Positions 1 to 11,334 of a stretch of 64,000 nucleotides of DNA are shown here, one piece after another (position 1 is the stretch's first letter; each line of letters starts with the position of its first letter). This stretch comes from Phytophthora colocasiae. Taxonomy: Eukaryota > Oomycota > Peronosporomycetes > Peronosporales > Peronosporaceae. Location of the stretch: the NCBI GenBank assembly GCA_018806915.1, contig JAGKQI010000034.1, positions 1,054,001 to 1,118,000 of the forward strand, given 5' to 3'. Under the pieces are notes generated by a model, which worked only from the letters and a program-made list of their open reading frames with translations, did no database searches and was not told where the DNA came from. Position numbers and translations under genes: made by a program.

Positions 1-23
1 CAAGACGGACTGGTGGCGCACCC

Positions 24-1899
24 ATGAGCTCTCGAAGAGAGCCATCACCACCTAGTAGAAAGACTGAGAGCAGCGAAGTGCGCAGCAACAGGAAGCGGGA
101 GCGGTCCAAATCCAAAACTCGTGAGAGGAAACGTGGTCGTGAACGGGAGAGATCTGCCAGTCGAGACCGACGTTCGAGAGCTGTTGACGATTCTGAAGAA
201 GAAGAAAAACCGGCAAGAACAGCGTCACGTTCTACTCGACGTGGCAGCAGAGGCAGAAGCACAACTCTACAGGAGATTGAAAAGGCTATTGCTGACGCTG
301 AGAAGGAACTAGAGCCACATAAACAGGAGTTGAGTGAGATGCAAGACCAACTGGCCAAGTTCCAGAAGCGCATCGAGGCCAAGGCGATCGAGGTGTTCGA
401 CATTGAGTCTGAGCTAAAAATGCTGCGTGAACGTCGGGAGAGGCGTCTTCCTTCACATCGCACTGATAGCAGTCGTGACGCGAAAAAATCACGCCGATCG
501 AGGAGCAAGAGCAAGAGCAGAGCACGTGAAAGTCGACGATCAAGTAGTCGCGCGCGTGTGTCCAAACGACCTTGCATCGTGGATCAGGATGATGAAGGCA
601 GCGACGATGATGATTGTGTCATTATCGATCCGAGCGAGGTAAAGAGAGAATTGGAGGAGAACAATGAAGCGTCGGCAAAAAGCACCGTGGTGCCGAATGA
701 CGAATCCATGCCAGACCACTTCTGGGGTCGATCTCCGACCCCTAAGGTACTGGCGAATTATCGATTTCGTGCCTTTCCAGACGGTAGTGCTCGCAAAGGC
801 CGACACCTTGCGTTCAATCCAGCGCAACCTCAAATCTTCGCAACAAGTCCCGACGAAGGTGGCCTCATTTTGTGGAGCTACGAGCGAAAGATACAAGAAG
901 TTGCGAAGGTGGTGAGTTTGATGCCTTCGTCGTTCCGGAAGGAAAATCCATGTGCCGAATCCATCTCGTGGAGCCCAGACGGAAACCGTATGGCTATGGC
1001 ATTCCGTGATTCTTTGGAGGATATGGGCGAGTTCTGCATTGTGCAACTTCATCAGCTTAAGCTTGGAGAAACCGACATACCACAACCAATTCCTAGTGAC
1101 CGTATTACCTCGAACTGCACTGTTTTGCATCCTCGAGGTATTGCCGCGATTGATTGGCTGCCGAGTGGGTTTGGAGCGGATACTACGAGCCATCAGCTGA
1201 TTACTACTGGCAACTCGGACCATGCCGTTGTGCTGTGGCAAGAGCATGAAAGCCCGCGAGGGGGTACGAAGTTAAAGTTTAATGTCCTACACCGAGACCA
1301 CAAAAGCGAAGTCAAGGCGCTCTGTGTGCACTCATCTCGTGACTGTTTGTACACGGGTGGTCTCGACGGACGAGTGATTCGTTATGACCTGAACAAAGGT
1401 AACAGGGGTGTCCTGATGGAGCGCCGCAAACCGATCTCCAAGATCAACTCGATCCTGGAACACCCGCACAATCCGAATCTGCTCATGGTCAGCTCGATTG
1501 AACATTCTTCCGATACGCAGAATCTGTTGTTGCACGACCTTCGACAGCCCTATGATCCCAATGGAATGTCGCTGGTATCAGAAGGCACCGGAATGAGTCA
1601 GTACCTGGTGCCCCGGTGGTCACCTGCAGGTTACCACGTCTCCTGCGGCAGTAAGACTGGCGTGGTCAATATTTGGGACGTCCGAATGCGTAGTAAGGGC
1701 CATCCCAAGGAGCGTCCACTGCAGCATCTTCAACTCCACCGTAAGTGCTTTCTTTTCGCTTGTGATCCGGCGCGAATGCTCTAACACAGTGCTTATTTGT
1801 ACAGACAAGACGGTGCTGCACGCTACATGGCACCCGCGCTATGATGCCATGTTCAGTGTCTCCCACGACAGAACTCTCGGTATGCTCACGTTCCGATGA
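24..1899 (+). CDS. WD40-repeat protein with RS-rich, coiled-coil N-terminus
   Basis: Two exons, 24-1740 and 1805-1899, joined by a 64-bp intron (GTAAGT...TACAG); the short second exon restores a closing WD40 strand (HATWHPRYDAMFSVSHDRT) that the unspliced reading loses. The model gives 603 residues. Residues 1-60 and about 150-185 are rich in Arg/Ser dipeptides, as in splicing-associated proteins. Residues about 83-140 look like a charged coiled coil, followed by an acidic stretch. From about residue 240 there are WD40-like blades (GGLILWSYERK, DHAVVLWQEHE, GVVNIWDVRM). The WHPRY motif recalls DDB2/WDR76-type propellers, but I would not assign orthology. A scaffold role in a nuclear complex is inference. 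No stop lies upstream in the 23 bases available, so the protein might start before the window. Confidence 0.8.
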
Positions 1900-2447
1900 G
1901 CAAACTGCAGATACTACTTCGAAGTAGCTTTTCGTCTAGGCCACTCTCTGCTTACATTGTCTTTTAAGCTTGTATCTTGTCGAAAATGAAGGTCTGTAAC
2001 ACCACAGGCGCTAGTTGTATCACTCAGTGATGATTCAACTGATGAATGCCATCCAGTTACAGTATACAAGTCCAACTGTTGCCTGTGCTTGTTGAAATGA
2101 TCACCGCACGCTACCCATGAAGGCAAGCACCAAGTTGTGAGAGTTCCGACTCTAAAAGTATCTACATATTCCGCCACGAGCTTCTCTGCGTCATCGGCTC
2201 TAAAAGCTAGGGGATGTAAGATGGGAATGACGCCAGTCTCTCGCCTCGCGCTCAAACTCATGACATCACGAAAGACTTGCGGTCCGCAAGTTGCGGATAG
2301 TATGCGATGCGAATACCCGGAGCGGATCCACCTTCCATCATCCATGATCGGAAAGCGCTTGTTGTTGGAGAAGCGTGTTCACGCCAAATATGGGGTCAAA
2401 CGTGTTCATCATTCGCAGTTTTGCCGGAGAGAGCAGAAGTAGGGGAA
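1900..2447. other. Intergenic region before the first elongase gene
   Basis: About 550 bp. Open frames here are short and unlike any family I know. I see no repeat, RNA gene or convincing promoter motif. Confidence 0.5.
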
Positions 2448-3381
2448 ATGGCGTCGGAACTGCTGGAAAACTACTACGAATGGGCGAATGCCACCGAGGT
2501 CAAAGTGCTAGACTGGGTCGACCCTGAAGGCGGTTGGAAGGTCCACCCCATGGCGAATTACCCTCTCGCCAACTTCGCCAGTGTTTTTGCCATTTGTGTT
2601 GGATATGTGCTCTTCGTCGTGTTTGGATCGGTGAGTTGAAACATTCCGTTGGTCCGTCTTGACGGTCTAAAGCGTTCTCGTTTCTAATCTGTTGTTGTTG
2701 CATGCTTTTGTTGCTGTTTCGACGGTCTACCAGGCACTCATGAAGCTCGGCGTTCCTGTGATCAAGACGAGCCCGATCCAGTTCATCTACAACCCCATCC
2801 AGGTCATCGCCTGCTCCTTCATGTTCATGGAGACAGCTATCCAAGCCTATCGCAACGGCTACTCTCCAGCTCCATGCAACGCTTTCAAGGCGGACGACCC
2901 CGTCATGGGCAACGTGCTGTACCTCTTTTATCTGTCCAAGATGCTCGACCTGTGCGACACCTTCTTCATTGTCGTGGGCAAGAAGTGGCGTCAACTGTCG
3001 TTCCTGCACGTCTACCACCACCTTTCGGTGCTGCTCATGTACTACATCGTCTTCCGCGTGGCGCAGGACGGTGACTCGTACGCGTCGGTGGTGCTCAATG
3101 GCTTTGTGCACACTATCATGTACACGTACTACTTCGTTAGTGCGCACACCCGCGATATCTGGTGGAAGCGCTATCTGACGCTGATTCAGATTGTCCAGTT
3201 CGTCACCATGAACGTCCAGGGCTACTTCATGTACTCGCGCAACTGCCCTGGAATGCCTCCCATGATCCCGCTCATCTATCTAGTGTACGTGCAGTCTCTC
3301 TTCTGGTTGTTCGTCAACTTCTACGTGCGCTCGTACGTCTTGGCCCCGAGGAAGACGTCCAAGGCCAAGAAGAACTTGTAA
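2448..3381 (+). CDS. ELO-family fatty acid elongase (PUFA type), copy 1
   Basis: Exons 2448-2630 and 2734-3381 with a 103-bp intron (GTGAGT...CCAG); 276 residues. This is the 3-ketoacyl-CoA synthase (condensing) component of microsomal fatty acid elongation, expected in the ER membrane. The diagnostic histidine box HVYHH is present in exon 2, preceded by LYLFYLSKMLDLCDTFF and followed by the ELO signature region MYTYYFVSAHTRD. Several hydrophobic spans and a Lys-rich C-terminus (KAKKNL) fit an ER-retained multipass protein. Close resemblance to oomycete delta-5/delta-6 PUFA elongases suggests C18/C20 polyunsaturated substrates, but specificity cannot be read from sequence. The second copy at 6730 has the same intron position and same exon 1 length (183 nt). 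Confidence 0.92.
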
Positions 3382-4226
3382 GCGCTTGCGAACTAATTGC
3401 ACTCGACCCTAGTGAAAGCATTCATAATCCTTTGTGTTTAGCCACTCGTTCTCAATCGCCATTCACATGTCATTGATAAACTACGCAAAAGTGTCTGCTA
3501 ACGCACTTGTTGCAGTGCCACGCGCAGCACCGCCACCACCAGAACCGTTTAACTCCGATGTAACCTCCAGGGCTATTCCTCAACCGCCAGCATCGCAGGT
3601 CGGTGGGGGCAGGCGAATGAGATAGGGCAAAGCTAGACGCTTCACTTGAAGCGATGGATGGTGTTCAACACCTCTTGCCTATCTTCTGCGCCGTTGAGTG
3701 GACAGAATACGAAAAACACCGAAAGGTAAGTCGTACAGCACCCAACGATGTACAATGCCACTGAGATGGGCGTGGACAGAGCAAAGACGTGGCTGCCTGC
3801 CATTGGTGTAGAGGGTTAGGTGTCACAGAGGAGGTCGCTCCGGCTCCAGACAAAAGATTTTGCGCCAGGAGCTTCAGCTGCATCAGGACGGGAGGTTGTG
3901 CGGGACGCAGCTCGCCACGACGGCGCCACGAAGGGTTTGTTGCGCGGGGCAACCTGCTTGAGGAAAGGAACGAGCAGTGCAGGGGAAGTGTGCGGGATGT
4001 GGCGCGTCGTGGTGGAGCTGCATTTGGGAATTCGCGCGGGGTAAACTGATGCAAGCGTTGCTTCCTGGTGCCAGGACGGATGGAGAGGAGACCAACAAGA
4101 GCACGAATCAGCAAGAGCTGTAGGTGCATTTAGAAAAGGTGATGAAGCTCTCTGATCATTCGTTTACGTGCGATTTCTAACATTAATCTCTGTATAAAGC
4201 CGTACTGTTGCTGTTAGGCCTTCCTG
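3382..4226. other. Intergenic region between elongase 1 and the MULE remnant
   Basis: About 845 bp. Several 60-150-codon open frames on both strands overlap each other and have no recognisable content. It probably includes the unrecognised 3' flank of the MULE element, but I could not find a terminal inverted repeat here. Confidence 0.4.
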
Positions 4227-6203
4227 CTAGTTGATGCTGGCTTTGAGCACGAAGCACCTTGTTGGCACCACGATAGGCCAGCTTCTACGCTTCGAGAGGT
4301 CAAGCAGCCCTCGCACATGCAGAGCGAACACAAGGTGTGTGCACACACCAAACTTTAGATGATAGTCGCAAGGGCAATGATGACGCAGTACATCGACACA
4401 CCAGCCTTCACCTGGCATACCGCGCACTTCAGCACGCGCTGTCTGGATGCTGAGGCGGGACGTGACAGGTAATGCTTCGTTGGTGCGACGGGCTAGCGGG
4501 TCATACACTCGATCGCAAAGCTCCGACGCCACGTACACATGGTCTTCTAATGTTGTAGGCGCGTCATTAAGCAAAAACGCCACTCGAGATCGGCCTGAGA
4601 CAAAGCTCGCGTATCTTGTGAGCTGCTCAAGTTCACGGGCACGTCGTACGAGGACAGGAGAAGGGGTGACTTCTGTGGCGAATGGCTTCTCCTTTAAACT
4701 TTCCGTGCGGCAGCACTGTAGCAGTTGCTCTATCAGTGCACCCATTTTGAGGCGCGAGTGCAAGGTATAGTCGCGCTTCAGGGCTCTGTTGTACTGCTCG
4801 ACGGGGTTATTGGTAGTGGCGAAGCCTGGACGAGTGTAGAAAATTTGCCACCGGTGGAACCTGCTGTCCAGCCATTGCTTCTTAAAGTACGCAGTGAAGT
4901 TCGAGAGCCTTGTGTCTTCCTCCCAGCCAGACAGAAGCTTCGCCTTCTTTTCAGCATACGCGCCCGCAGTAGCAGTAAAGTGCAGATCAGCAATGTCGCG
5001 CATTACACGAGCAGCAAGCAAAGGCTCCAGTGCACGTGTCTTTCGTGAACCTTTGCCAGCACGTGAAAGTAGCACATCAAACCAATTGGTTTGGCTCCTT
5101 CAATAGAGGTGGAGAAAACTTCTTCGACGCCATTCAGTTGAGCTTCGTCCGCATCAACCATGACGAAACGAGGTGCGAGGTCATGTCCAGTCACAGATCG
5201 GAATACTCGTTTCAGCGCTGACAGAGCTTCTACGTATTGAACCTTCGTCCGTTGTGAAGAGATGAACACAGCGAGGAGATGGAAAGTTCTCATGCAGTCG
5301 GAAATCCCGAAAACAATTACAGGATAGTTGACCTGATTGAGCTTGAATGTGGCATCCACGTGTAAGACGTGAGCTGCTGGCACTTGATCACATCGTTGCA
5401 TCAATTTTTTCGAGGAGAGCCCCACAACAAACGGATCCGTGTCGGTGCCAGTGCCTATAACCGGACGGCCATCCACATCCGTATTCCACGTGAAAGTGAA
5501 GCCTTCAGACAAATCTTCTTGGCCCGTAAAGCCCCTCTCTCGGACTAAGTTGGACACATCGTCCCAGAAGTCACTGCCACCTAAGTGGGCAGCGCGATAA
5601 TGATGAACAAAGCGCTGCACCACAGCGAGAGATGGCAAGCTGCCCTGGTTAAGGTTGAAGCGGCGGAGAAGTGCGTTTCGAATCCTCATGGGGCGGTGGT
5701 TGTGCGCCGCCATTTCCCTGGCAACCGCTTTCATTGGCTCCGACAGCCGGATGTGCCTCTCCGGCCGGCGAGGGGATTCATGGGCGCCAGCCTCCCACAC
5801 AGTCATGATGTTCAGCACAGAACAGTGCTGGGTTTTCCCTCTCCACTTGCAGCGAGTGTACGGGATGTCGTTGGCGCACGCCTCGCAGGAGCAGCCCGAA
5901 GCAGCCGCACACTCATGTTGTGCGGCTCTGAGCTGCACACAGAATGCATGGCGTAACATCGCTTTTCATGACAGCGGTAGCTTTGAACGTATCGAGCAGT
6001 AGGTTCGCGTCGTTTAGTGACAGGCTTTGGGCAAGGAGCATCCAGTCTAGTCGGCGAGGCATTCTTGGGTTTAGTAGGCGAGCAGGCGTGTGGGGGCTTG
6101 GGTGCGGGTCCGTAGACTCAATAGGAACGTAGGCAAAAGCCAAGTGGTTAGCTATGGTGAATCGTACCGTGCTTCTAGAATGATTGGCTGTGGGCACTTG
6201 CAA
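4227..6203 (-). pseudogene. MULE-type transposase with SWIM zinc finger, frameshifted
   Basis: Minus-strand Mutator-like transposase in at least two reading frames. The upstream part (5959 to about 5045) carries the MULE core, including ADEAQLNGVEEVF and the block ending CYFHVLAKVHER. The frame is then lost within a few codons, and the downstream part (about 5050 to 4227) continues directly with TRALEPLLAARVMRDIADLH, the PGFATTNNPVEQYNRALKRD block and a SWIM zinc finger (CPCDYHLKFGVCTHLVFALH, C-x-C-x7-C-x-H). A third frame at 6203-5913 may hold the original N-terminus. I see a single indel near 5040-5060, so this is either a decayed copy or a sequencing error. No TIR pair was found, so element ends are undefined. 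It lies between the two elongase paralogues. Confidence 0.8.
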
Positions 6204-6353
6204 ATTTAGGTGACGCTGTCACATGTTTCAGTATAAATATGCTTATTTCGATGCTACTGGTACTGTTTGTATACAATTCGTAGATTTTGGTTAGATTTGA
6301 TACGTTGTCCGTTGAGTGGCTCCGGTTGCTTTAACACTTGGGCACTTGCAAAT
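6192..6353. repeat. 14-bp direct repeat flanking about 134 bp
   Basis: GGGCACTTGCAAAT occurs at 6192-6205 and again at 6340-6353 in the same orientation, just upstream of the MULE remnant on its 5' side. It may be a leftover of the element edge or chance. Confidence 0.4.
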
Positions 6354-6729
6354 CTGCGTCATCGCAGGCCGCAAACAGCCCGACGGAAGGCTTCAAGTAG
6401 CCGATGACAACGGCGCGCTGGGGCTCAAGTTGACACATGACATCATAACTCGACGCCGAAATTCATCAGCGGCTATGACGCTTTCCCCTGTGGAAATCGA
6501 TTCACTTGTGTTCACTATGGAAAACCACAGTGACACATGGATCCGTACCCCGAACCGCCGCAAATGGTGCTTCGAGTAGAAACTCTATTGACACGCAAAA
6601 ACGGCCCTGCTCCACCCCCCAATTCCTAGCGACGCTGCTGGCCATGGAAGGCTGAAGCGGCCTCCTCATTCGCGCTTTTGCCGGTTCGCACGTCCTTCGC
6701 CACCTACTCACGCCAAGCTAGAAGCCACG

Positions 6730-7638
6730 ATGTCCGCCGAGCTGTTGCAGAGCTACTACCAGTGGGCCAACGCCACGGAGGCGAAGCTACTCGACTGGGT
6801 CGACCCTGAAGGTGGCTGGAAGGTTCACCCCATGGCCGACTACCCGCTTGCCAACTTTGCCAGTGTCTACGCTATCTGCGTCGGTTACCTGGTCTTCGTG
6901 ATTTTCGGCACAGTGCGTCTATCATATTGTTTTTTCTGGTGATCTCTGTGATCTCATTCTCTAATTTTTATGTTTTTACGACAGGCTTTGATGAAGATGG
7001 GAATCCCTGCTATTAAGACCAGCCCCTTCCAGTTCGTTTACAACCCCGTTCAGGTTATCGCCTGCTCCTACATGTGCGTGGAGGCCGCGATCCAGGCTTA
7101 CCGCAACGGCTACACCGCCGCCCCGTGCAACGCTTTCAAGGCCGACAACCCCGTTATGGGTAACGTCCTGTACCTGTTCTACTTGTCCAAGATGCTCGAC
7201 CTGTGTGACACGGTCTTCATCATCCTCGGCAAGAAGTGGAAGCAGCTCTCCATTCTGCACGTGTACCACCACCTGACCGTCCTCTTCGTCTACTACGTGA
7301 CGTTCCGCGCTGCTCAGGACGGTGACTCGTACGCCACCATCGTGCTCAACGGCTTCGTGCACACAATCATGTACACGTACTACTTCGTGAGCGCCCACAC
7401 GCGCAACATTTGGTGGAAGAAGTACCTCACGCGTATCCAGCTCATCCAGTTCGTCACCATGAACGTGCAGGGCTACCTCACGTACTCCCGCCAGTGCCCA
7501 GGCATGCCGCCCAAGGTGCCGCTCATGTACCTCGTGTACGTGCAGTCGCTCTTCTGGCTCTTCATGAACTTTTACATCCGCGCGTACGTGTTCGGCCCCA
7601 AGAAGCCTGCTGTCGAAGACGCCAAGAAGAAGTTGTAA
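6730..7638 (+). CDS. ELO-family fatty acid elongase (PUFA type), copy 2
   Basis: Exons 6730-6912 and 6985-7638, intron 72 bp (GTGCGT...ACAG); 278 residues, from ATG in CACGATGTC. Paralogue of the gene at 2448, with the same N-terminal layout (ANATEAKLLDWVDPEGGWK), histidine box HVYHH, SAHTRN motif and a Lys-rich C-terminus (EDAKKKL). Expected reaction: condensation of malonyl-CoA with a polyunsaturated acyl-CoA in the ER. Coding G+C at third positions is high and stop-free in both exons, so it looks functional. The pair arose by tandem duplication; the MULE remnant now occupies the spacer. Confidence 0.93.
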
Positions 7639-8056
7639 GTGGGCGTAATAAGCTAGGTTACTTCCCCATTCTTCAGTTTATCTTTCCCCAACAACAACAC
7701 ACATACTATCCTTTGTAAAGGAGATAAGTAGCGGCACTCCCACGGAACGCCATACAAATAGTACATCTCGCCTGAAACTACTGTACATGTACTGTAGATC
7801 GATCTCTGTGTGGCGCTATTAATACCTCTCGTTGAAGTGAATTAAATGGCTACAATTTTGCACGCGTCGAGCAGTGTTTTAGTCTAAATCACTATGCTTT
7901 AGATATCCGTTATCAATGGGTACATTTTTCTCGCAGCCAATCAAAATCCGCGAGCGACATGCTGACGCTGCCTCAGTCACATGTGTAGTGTACACTTTAG
8001 CCTCATTCAAAAAGACCTCCGACCAGACTGTTGACCTCTCTATCTGTTCAGTGTCA

Positions 8057-9178
8057 ATGGCCGCCTCAATGCCCCTTACGCCTCCTCCTACACAGGACGA
8101 GAACGACAGCCAAACGCCATACAAAGGGACCCCCGTATGGAACGTCAAAGCCACCATCGTCAAGTACCGCGTGGCTCTGGCTGCTGTTCTTGTAGTGCTC
8201 ATTGTGGTGATCGTATTGGCAGCTTGTGGTGTCTTCTCCTCTTCTTCTTCAGATGCCTCTTCTTCCTCTTCTGCCTCTACTACTACGGGCAATGTGACCA
8301 TCTACCACGCCGGCTCATTGGTTGGTCTCATGGACGACAAAGTCGCTCCAGCTTTCACTGCTGCCACAGGAATCGCCACTTCACTAGTGGCCAAAGGATC
8401 CGTTAAGCTGGCCAACCTCATCATCAACGGCAGTGACGCCGACGTCTTCATCAGTGCCGACGCCACCGTCAATTCGGAACTGCTCATGGGCGACTCCAAC
8501 GACAACCTCATCTCGTGGTACATCACCTTTGGTCAGACATCCGTCGGAATCGGATACTACCCAGAATCTCCATACGCCGATGTGTTCGCAGCTGTAAAGA
8601 ACGGCTCGCTGCTCTGGTACGAAGCACTGCTGCAGAACCCCAACATGAAACTGGGACGAACGGACCCCGACGCTGACCCCAAGGGCTACCGCACCGTCAT
8701 GATGTTCGAATTGGCTGAGGAATACTACAACACGACTGGACTGATTTCTGGTATCCTGGGCAATGCTACCAACCGCGACCAAATCTTCTCGGAAGAGAAT
8801 CTTGAGACGTATCTGTCGGCTGGGGACCTGGACGTTGGCTTCTTCTACGCTGTCGAAGCGGGTAGTTTGAGTGCCATCGACTTCATTACTCTGCCGGAGG
8901 ACATCAACATGGGCAACCCAGCCTTGAACGACGAGTACGCGACGGTGTCGTACACCAACTCCGAGACGGGAACGGTCTACAACGGATCTGCGTCCATCTA
9001 CACTGTGGCGATCCTTAACAACGCGACCCACATGTCGGAGGCGGAGGAGTTTGTGTCGTATTTGCTGTCGTCGGATGGACAGTCCCTTCTCACTGAGCAA
9101 GGAATGGGAGTGGCCAACCTCACCGCATACGGAGACACGTCCGCGATCCCGTCAGCCATCGCAACGTACCTGTCGTAA
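8057..9178 (+). CDS. Membrane-anchored WtpA/ModA-like oxyanion-binding protein
   Basis: 373 residues from the ATG at 8057. An in-frame ATG at 7916 would add 47 residues with no signal-like character, so I prefer 8057. Layout: about 36 polar residues, one transmembrane span (VALAAVLVVLIVVIVLAACG), a Ser-rich linker, then a complete periplasmic-binding-protein fold of the tungstate/molybdate type. Landmarks are NVTIYHAGSL at its start, DADVFISADATVN, LGRTDPDADPKGYRTVMMFE, YAVEAGSL, and the closing EEFVSYLLSSDGQSLL. In archaea and bacteria this domain captures tungstate or molybdate for an ABC transporter. No transporter gene is nearby. The anchor suggests display outside the cell or in the secretory path. 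Binding of oxyanions here is inference from the family. Confidence 0.82.
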   Translation: MAASMPLTPPPTQDENDSQTPYKGTPVWNVKATIVKYRVALAAVLVVLIVVIVLAACGVFSSSSSDASSSSSASTTTGNVTIYHAGSLVGLMDDKVAPAFTAATGIATSLVAKGSVKLANLIINGSDADVFISADATVNSELLMGDSNDNLISWYITFGQTSVGIGYYPESPYADVFAAVKNGSLLWYEALLQNPNMKLGRTDPDADPKGYRTVMMFELAEEYYNTTGLISGILGNATNRDQIFSEENLETYLSAGDLDVGFFYAVEAGSLSAIDFITLPEDINMGNPALNDEYATVSYTNSETGTVYNGSASIYTVAILNNATHMSEAEEFVSYLLSSDGQSLLTEQGMGVANLTAYGDTSAIPSAIATYLS

Positions 9179-9405
9179 GTGGAGAAAAACTCGTTCTGGG
9201 ATTCAGCAAAGTTGTCCAGGGTTTCCAACGTATGAAAAAAATGCTACTGACAATGAACCAAAATGGCAATCATCAAGGAAAGTGGATTTATCAAGTGTGG
9301 GTTGTGTTACGCATACGTTAAATTCTTTTCTCTCGTTTGAGGTGGTTTGCTACAGCTTTAAATGTGTGTGGATGGGTCTTTGACGTGGTGCTCCGTCAGA
9401 AGTTG

Positions 9406-10446
9406 TCAGAACAAGGCGTACGTTAACAGAGGGTGGAGTCGCTCTGCGATCCGTCTGCTAGGACGGCGCTCAGACTCTCGACTTGCTCCAACTTTCTGTC
9501 GGAACGCGTACAATGCAATTTCATCCAGCCACTTGTCGTCGTCGCCTTGTGGCTGTTGAGTCATTTGCTTCTGAGGAGGGGGCGACTTGGTAAAGTTTGT
9601 GGCTTGCGTAGGATTGTTTTGAAGTATTTCGTCCTCCCACTGCGACGGTCTTGACCAGAATTCGCTGATATCGCTATAGACTGAAACTCTGTCGGTGTTG
9701 CTATTGTCGTCCTTGATATTGACATCGTCAACTGCAGCTTCGAGGTCGCTGTCGCTTAATAGAGGATCAGCAATACTCTGCGGAGTGGCAAAGTAGTCCA
9801 GACTTCCCCACGTCCGCCAGCTCGCAAGGATATCAATTTCAGTCGGAGATGACGGCCCTCCTTCCTCAAGCATAGGTATACCAACCGAATCATCTTCAAG
9901 GTTTTCTTCCACTACAGTGTCGAGTGCCATCGTGTACTTTGTGCGTGAGATGTTTGGTCTTGTCGGTACAACTGGAGCGATCGTCACCTGGCCGGCGCGT
10001 GCATCAATTACAGGGAGCGCTACATAGTTAGGAGAAGTAAGGGCTGTCTCCAGTGCCGCCCACCAAGTCTCGTATATGGCGCTGGTTGGTGCACGCAGTG
10101 TTACAGTTTGGAAATGTGTCCCGTAGCGAATTTTGAGCTGATGGTGACGAGATTCTTTGCCCGAGACAGAGAGCAGTTTGACCGTCTTGGACTGGAGCGG
10201 GATCTTCATTTTACCTCCAAAGATATTGGGCCGAACGATAGTCAGCAGCCCTTGCTGAGGCTGAGCTGGTGTATGCCAAGAAGAGAAGTTGAGCGAGACC
10301 ACGGACTTGTGCCTGTGGATTGAATAAGACAGTTTGTTGGTGAGTTGGCGCCTGATTCTCAATGGATCGACGTGAATGAAACCTCACCAGAAAAGACCAC
10401 AAGTGCGCATTTTCATAGTGCACCGAAGAGTAGGCAGGGAACTCAT
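9406..10446 (-). CDS. PH-like domain protein (paralogue of the gene at 11335)
   Basis: Two exons on the minus strand: 10446-10388 (59 nt) and 10312-9406, with a 75-bp intron (GTGAGG...CCACAG); 321 residues. Exon 1 ends inside a Trp codon (CGLFW), giving the typical opening strand of a PH domain. The domain continues with GLLTIVRPNIFGGKMKIPL and ends in the helix AIYETWWAALETAL, where the PH-invariant Trp would sit. The rest is an acidic, Ser/Asp-rich, probably disordered tail. The start was chosen because the first 20 residues align with those of the partner gene. PH domains usually bind phosphoinositides or proteins; the ligand here is unknown. Confidence 0.75.
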
Positions 10447-10540
10447 TGGAGCAAAGTATTTTCTTTTGAAAGTTCCAGTGTTTGCTTTGGAGCAAATTGA
10501 GAAATGACGCCAAGTGAGACCGTCAGGCCTTTGACACTCA

Positions 10541-10894
10541 TTACTGGACTTCCCGTGCTACAAACGTTATAGATGGCTCAGCATTGGAGATGCTGCAATC
10601 TGACTCGGTCCAGGGCTTGCAAGATACATCATTAGCGAGCAATGAAGATTTATAATTTTGAGGGATGACCAAGGACACCACTGTTGATGCAGAACGGTAG
10701 GGAATGACGTAGTGTTGTTCGTGGCTGCGCAGGAATTGCTTCACGATGACACTTTGCTTCGCTTTGATCCAATGGAACAAGTTGGCAATACTGGTTCGCC
10801 TCTGGGAAAGGGATAGCAACAGGATTTTCCTCTTGTTACCTGCAGTTGCTTTATGGTATGCCTTGTCCTCTACTTTGAAAGTCAAGTGGATCAT
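10541..10894 (-). CDS. Possible small gene or exon, function unknown
   Basis: A 117-codon open frame on the minus strand inside the shared upstream region of the two PH-like genes. It could extend upstream to a consensus acceptor (CTTGTAG at about 10945), which would add DGPFGSRPF before the first Met. The composition (HWIKAKQSVIVKQFLRSHEQ) looks protein-like, but I recognise no domain and no upstream exon is clear. It may be an exon, a decayed gene or chance. Confidence 0.25.
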   Translation of the reverse strand: MIHLTFKVEDKAYHKATAGNKRKILLLSLSQRRTSIANLFHWIKAKQSVIVKQFLRSHEQHYVIPYRSASTVVSLVIPQNYKSSLLANDVSCKPWTESDCSISNAEPSITFVAREVQ

Positions 10895-11334
10895 GAACGG
10901 ACGCGAGCCAAATGGACCGTCTCTATTCGTCTACAAGGACGAGACGTAACGGCTTTTCGGTGGTGTGACCACTTGTCAGTGACAAGTTGTCAATGGATCT
11001 CAAAGAGCGATTCGAATCGATACCATCGAGGAAATGAAGCAAATTGTCTTGCATTCTGTTGGTGTTGAGTGTTGTTGGTCTTCAGTAATTATTCCCTGCA
11101 TGCGATCAACTTTGTCGGCTTCGTTTGTACCTCAGCAGTCTTTAGTGTCGAACTGCGGTGTCCACCGTGTGAAATCTACTGTACTGCTGACTTGCACTGA
11201 ACTGAAACTTGACCACCTCGCTGTGCGATGGGAACGACAGTTGATTCATTCTTCGACTTGCACCGCAGAAGAAAGATACAAACGCTTCAAGTGAAATCAA
11301 CAGCAAACTCGCACTTAAATCGACGAGAAGAACC

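Noticed and set aside
540..1247. 235-codon minus-strand frame opposite the first WD40 gene
   Set aside because: It is the antisense shadow of a well-supported WD40 coding region.
3665..4129. 154-codon minus-strand frame downstream of elongase 1
   Set aside because: Low-complexity Ser/Arg/Pro text typical of a shadow frame, with equally long frames overlapping on the other strand.
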